Shown here piece by piece: positions 25,170 to 29,545 of a stretch of 29,545 bases of DNA. The stretch is from positions 1 through 29,545 of the forward strand of contig CAJMOO010000014.1 in assembly GCA_905215045.1 (NCBI GenBank), in the 5' to 3' direction. Numbering within the stretch: the first letter of the stretch is position 1; every line of letters begins with the position of its first letter. Source of the stretch: an uncultured bacterium. Lineage in GTDB: Bacteria > Bacillota_A > Clostridia > Lachnospirales > Lachnospiraceae. Position numbers and translations under genes: made by a program. The notes beneath the pieces are model-generated. The model made no database searches. It was not told the DNA's origin and worked only from the letters and a program-made list of their open reading frames with translations.

Positions 25170-25195
25170 GACTCATACCTCCATTTGTCATATTC

Positions 25196-25225
25196 GTACG
25201 CCTGAATGTGTATTTGTCAGCGTAC
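25196..25225 (-). other. GC-rich stem-loop at the 5' end of the aminopeptidase P leader
   Basis: GTACGCCTGA (25196-25205) pairs with TCAGCGTAC (25217-25225) with one bulged base and an 11-base loop. The predicted transcript start is near 25229 on the minus strand, so the stem would form the very 5' end of the mRNA. It might protect the message or be an operator in the DNA. It has no T tract. Confidence 0.45.
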
Positions 25226-25235
25226 ATTTATCTTA

Positions 25236-25264
25236 ATTATAGTAGATTGATAGGAATTCGTAAA
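25236..25264 (-). promoter_or_regulatory. Sigma-A promoter of the aminopeptidase P gene
   Basis: On the minus strand TTTACG (25264-25259), a 17-base spacer and a perfect TATAAT (25241-25236). The same two boxes and spacing occur in front of addB. Confidence 0.7.
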
Positions 25265-25306
25265 GAAAAAGAAAATGATGTATGAGCATTATTTCACTCA
25301 AAAAAG

Positions 25307-25336
25307 TTGAAAAGAACAAATGAGTTAATGTATAAT
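25307..25336 (+). promoter_or_regulatory. Sigma-A promoter of pfp
   Basis: TTGAAA at 25307-25312, an 18-base spacer and a perfect TATAAT at 25331-25336, divergent from the aminopeptidase P promoter. Confidence 0.75.
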
Positions 25337-25374
25337 CAATTAGAACAATTATAAAAGTTATAAAGGAGAAAACT

Positions 25375-26595
25375 ATGAAGAATATGCTAGTTGCCCAGTC
25401 AGGAGGCCCATCTGCAGCAATCAATGCAACGATCACAGGTGTGATTGATGCAGGAATCGCAAGTGATCAGGTTGAACACGTTTATGGAGCGCTGAATGGA
25501 ATTAAAGGTGTACTGAATGAGAACTTTGTAAAATTAGACGAAGTGTGTGATACAAAAGAAAAAAGAGATTTATTATCTGTAACACCAGCAGCAGCTTTGG
25601 GATCATGCCGCTGGAAACTAAAAGATCCGAAAGAAAATGCAGAAGAATTTGAAGAGATCATCCGCATTTTAAGAAAGAATAATATCGGATATTTTATCTA
25701 TACAGGTGGAAATGATTCTATGGACACTGTATATAAATTATCTCTTTACTGCAAAGAGAACAATATCGATGATATCAAAGTCATGGGAGCGCCAAAGACA
25801 ATTGACAACGACCTTGGAGAGACAGATCATTGTCCTGGATTTGGATCTGCTGCCAAATTTATCGCAACTGCATTTACAGAGATTGCATGTGACTGCTTTG
25901 TATACGATGTGCCATCTGTAACGATCGTAGAGGTTATGGGAAGAAATGCCGGATGGCTGACAGCATCTTCCGCACTTGCAAGAACAGGAGAAAGACGAGT
26001 TCCACAGCTGATCTATCTGTGTGAAAAAGTATTTGATGAAGAGAAATTCATCGAAGATGTGAACAAGGCACTTGAGAAAGAGAATAATATCATCGTGGCA
26101 GTCAGTGAAGGTGTGAAAGATGCTACAGGACATTATGTTGGAGAAGAAACAAAATCCGGAAAAGAAGATGTATTTGGACACAAATACCTGTCAGGAATCG
26201 GAAAATATCTGGAAGGTTTAGTTGGTGAGAAAATCGGATGCAAAGTAAGATCTGTAGAATTAAATATTCTTCAGAGATGTGCTGGATATATGTTAAGTGA
26301 AACAGATATCATCGAATCAAGAAATCTCGGAGCATTCGCAGCAGTCAGTGCGATCCGCGGAGAAAGCGGAATGATGTCTGCGTTAAAGAGAACTTGTGAT
26401 GATCCATATCAGGTAGAGATTGAACTTGCAGATCTGTCTAAGATTGCAAACTTTGAAAAGAAAGTTCCGATGGAATGGATCAACGAAGAAGGAAATGACA
26501 TTGAAGAAGGGCTTCTTACATATCTGAAACCACTGATTCAGGGAGAAGTACAGATTCCATACGAAAATGGAGTGCCAAAACATTTTATTTTATAA
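25375..26595 (+). CDS. pfp: Pyrophosphate-dependent 6-phosphofructokinase
   Basis: This enzyme phosphorylates fructose 6-phosphate with PPi, reversibly, in glycolysis. It has 406 residues, longer than the ~320 of ATP-PFK. Two determinants of PPi use are visible: GGNDSMDT at 111-118, with Asp114 in the place where ATP enzymes have Gly (GGDGS), and PKTIDND at 140-146, with Lys141 in place of Gly (PGTIDND). Asn113 instead of the first Asp (GGDDS) occurs in this long-subunit branch. VMGRNAGWLTASSAL and the sugar-binding part SEGVKDATG follow. AAAGGAG sets the ATG. A strong terminator follows directly. PPi specificity is inferred from these residues. Confidence 0.93.
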   Translation: MKNMLVAQSGGPSAAINATITGVIDAGIASDQVEHVYGALNGIKGVLNENFVKLDEVCDTKEKRDLLSVTPAAALGSCRWKLKDPKENAEEFEEIIRILRKNNIGYFIYTGGNDSMDTVYKLSLYCKENNIDDIKVMGAPKTIDNDLGETDHCPGFGSAAKFIATAFTEIACDCFVYDVPSVTIVEVMGRNAGWLTASSALARTGERRVPQLIYLCEKVFDEEKFIEDVNKALEKENNIIVAVSEGVKDATGHYVGEETKSGKEDVFGHKYLSGIGKYLEGLVGEKIGCKVRSVELNILQRCAGYMLSETDIIESRNLGAFAAVSAIRGESGMMSALKRTCDDPYQVEIELADLSKIANFEKKVPMEWINEEGNDIEEGLLTYLKPLIQGEVQIPYENGVPKHFIL

Positions 26596-26605
26596 TCAGA
26601 TACAT

Positions 26606-26647
26606 AAAATCCGGGATGCTGCCTGATATCGGCATCCCGGATTTTTT
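26606..26647 (+). terminator. Terminator between pfp and the YihY-type gene
   Basis: A perfect 14-bp stem, AAAATCCGGGATGC (26606-26619) with GCATCCCGGATTTT (26632-26645), and then more T. The A-run on the left makes it able to serve the minus-strand gene ending at 26646 as well. Confidence 0.92.
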
Positions 26648-27521
26648 ATTTGAGTTCATAGGGAATATGAGATTTTTTCTTATTAGAATAAGAATCCTTC
26701 TTATTCTTTGCCGACTGCGATATAAAATAGTGATTGATCTCGGCTCCAATAAAGAGCATCATCATACAAAAATACAGCCAGAACAAGGTTAGTAAGATAC
26801 TGGTCAGTCCTCCATACATAGTACTGAAAAAAGAAAAATTATCAAAATACATGGAGAAGAAGAATGACAGTACAAACCATGCAACGGAACTAAAAAATGC
26901 TCCCGGAAGGATCTGCTTTGTCTTAAAGTTCTCACTTGGCAGGAAACGATACATGATAATAAAGACGATCATGAACGTAAAAAATGCAAGTAAAAACCGC
27001 ACAGCTGCAAAAAATACACGTTTATTCTCAAGAACTGGTTCAAAGCGGTATAACTGAAGCAGTAAAGAGTTACCGAACAGAAGAAGGATCAGGCCAAATA
27101 ATACGGCGATTGCTAAAAGTCCGATATAAATGCTTGAAATAAAACGTAAAACAAAATAGTTTCTTTTCTCTGGAATCTCATGGATCGTGTTAAGGCCTGT
27201 CATCATAGATAAGATTCCTTTGGATGCAGACCACAATAAAGTAAGGATTGTGATCGACATATAAGTTGTTGTAAGTTTTCCATTTAAAGATCTTATGATC
27301 GGTACGACCATTCCGCTGTACTTAGGCGGCAGATAAGTAAGAACGAGTTCTATCATATCGTTTGGCGTGATCGGAAAATACTTTGAAAGACTCAGTACGA
27401 CGATCATAAACGGAAAAAATGACAGGATCGTAAAGAAAGCAGCCTGAGCAGAAAATGCTGTGACATGATCCCGCTGTGCTTTATCTATGATCGATCCGAT
27501 CATGGAAATTAATTTTAACAT
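26646..27521 (-). CDS. YihY/BrkB-family membrane protein
   Basis: The 291-residue membrane protein has six hydrophobic segments, typical of the YihY/virulence-factor-BrkB family (once called RNase BN by mistake). Recognisable features are the early HVTAFSAQAAFFTILSFFPF (the A.Q.AF...S..P pattern), LLWSASKG, the NTIHEIPEKRNYF loop, FLPSENF followed by LPGAFFSSVAWFV and YGGLTSILLTLFWLYFCMMM then GAEIN. The tail is Lys/Ser-rich and probably cytoplasmic. Substrate or function of the family is not established; lipid or solute transport has been proposed. CGAGGT with a 9-base spacing precedes the start. It is convergent with pfp and divergent from the licT-like gene. Confidence 0.9.
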   Translation of the reverse strand: MLKLISMIGSIIDKAQRDHVTAFSAQAAFFTILSFFPFMIVVLSLSKYFPITPNDMIELVLTYLPPKYSGMVVPIIRSLNGKLTTTYMSITILTLLWSASKGILSMMTGLNTIHEIPEKRNYFVLRFISSIYIGLLAIAVLFGLILLLFGNSLLLQLYRFEPVLENKRVFFAAVRFLLAFFTFMIVFIIMYRFLPSENFKTKQILPGAFFSSVAWFVLSFFFSMYFDNFSFFSTMYGGLTSILLTLFWLYFCMMMLFIGAEINHYFISQSAKNKKDSYSNKKKSHIPYELK

Positions 27522-27548
27522 ATTTTAATACCTCGTAATTGATACCTC

Positions 27549-27577
27549 ATAATATCATAATTCAGGCGATTATACAA
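27549..27577 (-). promoter_or_regulatory. Probable promoter of the YihY-type gene
   Basis: On the minus strand TTGTAT (27577-27572), a 17-base spacer and TATTAT (27554-27549), giving a short leader of about 20 bases. Confidence 0.45.
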
Positions 27578-27747
27578 GGTTTGGATTTATGGGATCGAAA
27601 GTTGTGATTGGAAAAAATATCATAAATATACAAAAAGACATCTTGCATGGAACATAAATTTGTGGTATAGTTCCTATCAGAGTAAAAAAGAAATTATAAT
27701 TATTTAAAAAGAATAAACAAATTATAAAAAAATCTTAAATTATTCTA
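27578..27747 (+). other. Non-coding AT-rich stretch with one extra promoter-like sequence
   Basis: This is part of the 425-base gap between the YihY-type and licT-like genes. No ORF is supportable. TTGCAT at 27643-27648, a 17-base spacer and TATAGT at 27666-27671 look like a second plus-strand promoter, about 105 bases before the main one. No catabolite-control (cre) palindrome was seen. Confidence 0.4.
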
Positions 27748-27776
27748 TTGACAAAGTGAAAAGAACTTGTTAAAAT
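27748..27776 (+). promoter_or_regulatory. Strong sigma-A promoter of the licT-like/PTS operon
   Basis: Perfect TTGACA at 27748-27753, exactly 17 bases and TAAAAT at 27771-27776 with an extended TGT before the -10. The start near 27783 is 25 bases before RAT site 1. Confidence 0.8.
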
Positions 27777-27807
27777 ATAAACATAAGTTAACAAGAGATT
27801 ACGAGGA

Positions 27808-27836
27808 GGATTGTTACTGGTAGTGCAGGCTAAACC
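27808..27836 (+). promoter_or_regulatory. Ribonucleic antiterminator (RAT) site 1
   Basis: GGATTGTTACTG, then GTAGT, then GCAGGCTAAACC: the LicT/SacT-type RAT, as in B. subtilis bglP (GGATTGTTACTG...GCAGGCAAAACC). Its last bases AAACC are also the first bases of the terminator that follows, so the two folds exclude one another. Confidence 0.9.
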
Positions 27837-27889
27837 AACTTATTGAATTTCACAGAAGGGGAAGTTTATAAGTGTGGTTTTATTTTTTT
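27832..27889 (+). terminator. RAT-controlled terminator in the licT-like leader
   Basis: AAACCAACTTAT (27832-27843) pairs with ATAAGTGTGGTTT (27868-27880) with a single unpaired base, followed by TTTTATTTTTTT to 27889. The left arm overlaps RAT 1. Another pairing, ATTTCAC (27847-27853) with GTGAAAT (27890-27896), competes with it. Confidence 0.8.
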
Positions 27890-27946
27890 GTGAAATGCGC
27901 AGCTGGTAAGACGAATGTCTTTACGTAGAGAGTATGAGGTAAGGTT

Positions 27947-28777
27947 GTGCAGATTACAAAGATAGTAAATAATAACATTGTAATTTCAGAAGACAAGAAT
28001 CATAAAGAAGTCGTACTGATGGGCAAGGGTCTTGGCTTTCAGAAGCACAAGGGAGATCAGATCAAGTCCAGTCAGGTCGAGAAGACTTATGTCATGAAAG
28101 ACCATGGTATGACACAGCGTTTTCAAGAGATGTTAACTGATATCCCCATCGAGAGAGTGAAAATTTGTAACAAGATCATTCAGTATGCAAAAGATACGTT
28201 ACAGAAGAATATCAATGATAATATTTATATTTCACTTACTGATCATATCAATTTTGCGATTGAGAGAGTCGAGATGGGAGTACCGTTCCAGAATCCGTTT
28301 TTATGGGAGATCAAGAAGTTTTATTATCAGGAGTATCTGATCGGGAAAGTAGCGATCGGTATGATTGAGAAAGAATTGAAAGTGACGCTTCCTCAGGATG
28401 AAGCAGCGTTTATCGCATTACATATTGTGAATGCAGAACTTGATCTGGATATGACAGAGATGGTTTCGATGACGAAGTTTGTGAACGATATCTTAAAGAT
28501 TGTGGATAAGCACTTTGGAGAACAGATCGATAAGGAATCTGTTTTCTATGAGAGATTTATCACACATTTAAAGTTCTTTGCACAGAGAGTTTATATGGGC
28601 AAGGAAGTTAGAAGTGATGATACAGAATTCCAGGAGATCATAAGGAATAAGTATCACGAATGTATTGAATGCGTAGATGAAATTAAGAACTACGTGAAGA
28701 AGACTTGCAATCATGATATTACAGATGAAGAACTTATGTATTTAACCGTACATATCAAGCGAGTTACTACAAGATAA
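27947..28777 (+). CDS. LicT/BglG-family transcription antiterminator with two PRDs
   Basis: This RNA-binding regulator stabilises RAT hairpins and so prevents termination. Its activity is set by PTS phosphorylation of its PRDs. The start is GTG at 27947 with GAGGT 6 bases upstream (276 residues; LicT has 277). CAT RNA-binding domain: 1-55 (MQITKIVNNNIVISED, then MGKGLGFQKHKGD). PRD1 carries His100 (LTDHINFAIER) and His159 (ALHIVNAE), and PRD2 carries His207 (ITHLKFFAQR) and His269 (TVHIKRV). These numbers are the same as the phosphorylated histidines of LicT as I recall them. RAT 1 lies in its own leader and RAT 2 directly after its stop, before a Man-type EIIAB gene, so it should control itself and the PTS operon. 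The inducing sugar is unknown. Confidence 0.93.
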   Translation: MQITKIVNNNIVISEDKNHKEVVLMGKGLGFQKHKGDQIKSSQVEKTYVMKDHGMTQRFQEMLTDIPIERVKICNKIIQYAKDTLQKNINDNIYISLTDHINFAIERVEMGVPFQNPFLWEIKKFYYQEYLIGKVAIGMIEKELKVTLPQDEAAFIALHIVNAELDLDMTEMVSMTKFVNDILKIVDKHFGEQIDKESVFYERFITHLKFFAQRVYMGKEVRSDDTEFQEIIRNKYHECIECVDEIKNYVKKTCNHDITDEELMYLTVHIKRVTTR

Positions 28778-28796
28778 AAGTTTATATTGTTGATCA

Positions 28797-28825
28797 GGAT
28801 TGTTACTGGTAATGCAGGCTAAACT
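28797..28825 (+). promoter_or_regulatory. Ribonucleic antiterminator (RAT) site 2
   Basis: GGATTGTTACTG, then GTAAT, then GCAGGCTAAACT: 27 of 29 bases equal to RAT 1. The last-base change (C to T) keeps a G-U closing pair. It starts 20 bases after the antiterminator stop codon. Confidence 0.88.
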
Positions 28826-28930
28826 TGATTTGAATCATGGATTTTCCATAAAGTCCGGATTTTTTCGTAAAAGTATTTTTGCGGGGAGATTTGGATGATG
28901 GGGAGGTACGGGTTTGAATCAGGTTTTTTT
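28821..28930 (+). terminator. RAT-controlled terminator before the mannose-family PTS gene
   Basis: AAACTTGATTTGAATC (28821-28836) pairs with GGTTTGAATCAGGTTT (28911-28926): 16 pairs with four G-U, then T to 28930. The loop of 74 bases is long and contains a small ATGGA-TTT-TCCAT hairpin and a T run at 28860-28865. The left arm overlaps the end of RAT 2, which is what antitermination needs. Confidence 0.65.
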
Positions 28931-29001
28931 ATTTATAAGGTTTTCTTATAAAATATATAATTAATTAGCTTATGAAAATATAGAAAAGGAGGAATAAAAA
29001 A

Positions 29002-29545
29002 ATGGTAGGAATTATTCTTGCTACACACGGTGATTTCGCCAAGGGTATCTTACAGTCCGGGTCCATGATTTTTGGTGACCAGCCAAATGTTGCGGCTTGT
29101 ACATTACAGCCAAGCATGGGACCAGAAGACATCAAGAAACAGATGGAAGATGCCATTGCCGGATTCGAAAACCAGGATGAAGTGCTGATTATGGTTGATT
29201 TATGGGGTGGAACTCCATTTAACCAGGCCAACGGATTAATTGCCGGACATGAGGACAAATGGGCAATCGTTGCTGGATTAAATCTTCCAATGTTAGTCGA
29301 TGCATACGCTTCTCGTATGATGATGGACACAGCACATGAAGTTGCAGCTCAGATTTCCGGAAGCGGAAAAGAAGGTGTGAGAATCTATCCAGAATCTCTG
29401 GAACCTAAGAAAGAAGAAGCTGCACCAGCTGCCGCAGCAGCACCTCAGGGAGCGATCCCAGAAGGAACAGTACTTGGAGATGGTCACATTAAGATCGGTC
29501 TTACTCGTATCGACACACGTTTATTACATGGACAGGTGGCTACAA
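29002..29545 (+). CDS. PTS system mannose-family EIIAB component (3' part outside the window)
   Basis: This cytoplasmic phosphocarrier of a mannose-family PTS passes phosphate from HPr to the sugar. 181 residues are in the window, and the frame runs off the end. The EIIA domain is at 1-125: VGIILATHGDFAKG with active His9, then LWGGTPFNQANGL. An Ala/Pro-rich hinge (about 135-150, KKEEAAPAAAAAPQ) joins it to the EIIB domain, IKIGLTRIDTRLLHGQVAT, with active His176. E. coli ManX has His10 and His175 in this arrangement. AAAAGGAGG precedes the ATG. EIIC and EIID genes are expected downstream. RAT 2 and its terminator lie in its leader. The sugar (mannose, glucose, fructose, amino sugar or other) cannot be told. 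Confidence 0.93.
   Translation, partial: MVGIILATHGDFAKGILQSGSMIFGDQPNVAACTLQPSMGPEDIKKQMEDAIAGFENQDEVLIMVDLWGGTPFNQANGLIAGHEDKWAIVAGLNLPMLVDAYASRMMMDTAHEVAAQISGSGKEGVRIYPESLEPKKEEAAPAAAAAPQGAIPEGTVLGDGHIKIGLTRIDTRLLHGQVAT

Noticed and set aside
25738..26181. 147-residue minus-strand frame inside pfp
   Set aside because: Cys/Phe/Ile-rich composition and no ribosome site, opposite conserved pfp motifs.
27915..27965. 16-codon upstream ORF overlapping the GTG start of the LicT-like gene
   Set aside because: It has no ribosome site and crosses the real start in another frame. Chance is the simplest explanation.
1..29545. Mobile elements, CRISPR arrays, toxin-antitoxin or phage-defence genes
   Set aside because: No transposase, integrase, regularly spaced repeats, restriction or toxin-type proteins are encoded. 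Gene content is core metabolism and sporulation.

Overview
The window is about 29.5 kb of low-GC, spore-former Firmicute chromosome. Evidence for this is the AT-rich intergenic DNA, strong AGGAGG-type ribosome sites, sigma-A promoters with 17-bp spacers, a sporulation sigma factor (sigG), a small acid-soluble spore protein, AddAB, a PPi-type phosphofructokinase and a lysine-rich FN3 secreted protein. A gut Lachnospiraceae (Clostridia) is the best guess. Genus is not assignable from this alone. Gene order is dense and ordinary. I see no phage, transposon, CRISPR or integrated element.

Layout. 1-205: end of a tRNA cluster (3' part of a probable tRNA-His, then tRNA-Lys(UUU)) and its terminator. 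267-3093: methionine uptake locus metQ, a hairpin, metN-metI. 3193-5409: a small acidic lipoprotein and a polytopic GT-C-like membrane protein. 5443-5877 (-): membrane-anchored FMN-binding-like protein. 5939-13727: addB-addA (overlapping), a hairpin that can cover a ribosome site, a spore SASP-like gene and a TenI/ThiE-like gene. 13765-18402: cls, SAM methyltransferase, hslO and a secreted FN3 protein, closely spaced. 18472-18780 (-): acidic membrane-anchored protein. 18846-20517: rpiA and a Gfo/Idh/MocA oxidoreductase. 20545-21553: CorA-type metal transporter, convergent with sigG (21568-22344, -). 22432-23324: orphan amino-acid-type binding lipoprotein. 23397-25169 (-): aminopeptidase P. 25307-26595: pfp, convergent with a YihY/BrkB membrane protein (-). 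27748-29545: a LicT-type antiterminator and the start of a mannose-family PTS operon.

The most interesting region is the right end. A LicT/BglG-family antiterminator, with all four PRD histidines at 100, 159, 207 and 269, is preceded by one RAT antiterminator site and followed by a second (27 of 29 bases identical). Each RAT overlaps the left arm of a terminator. The second terminator stands directly before manX-like EIIAB of the mannose PTS family. The sequence therefore predicts PTS-phosphorylation-controlled antitermination of a Man-family PTS, a job I associate in Firmicutes with LevR/ManR sigma-54 activators. Secondary points are the ribosome-site hairpin before the SASP gene, a sigma-F/G-like promoter in front of a sigG that is not beside spoIIGA-sigE, and a hairpin between metQ and metNI.

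Most gene calls rest on recognised motifs. Promoters, terminators and RNA folds were read by eye and not computed.
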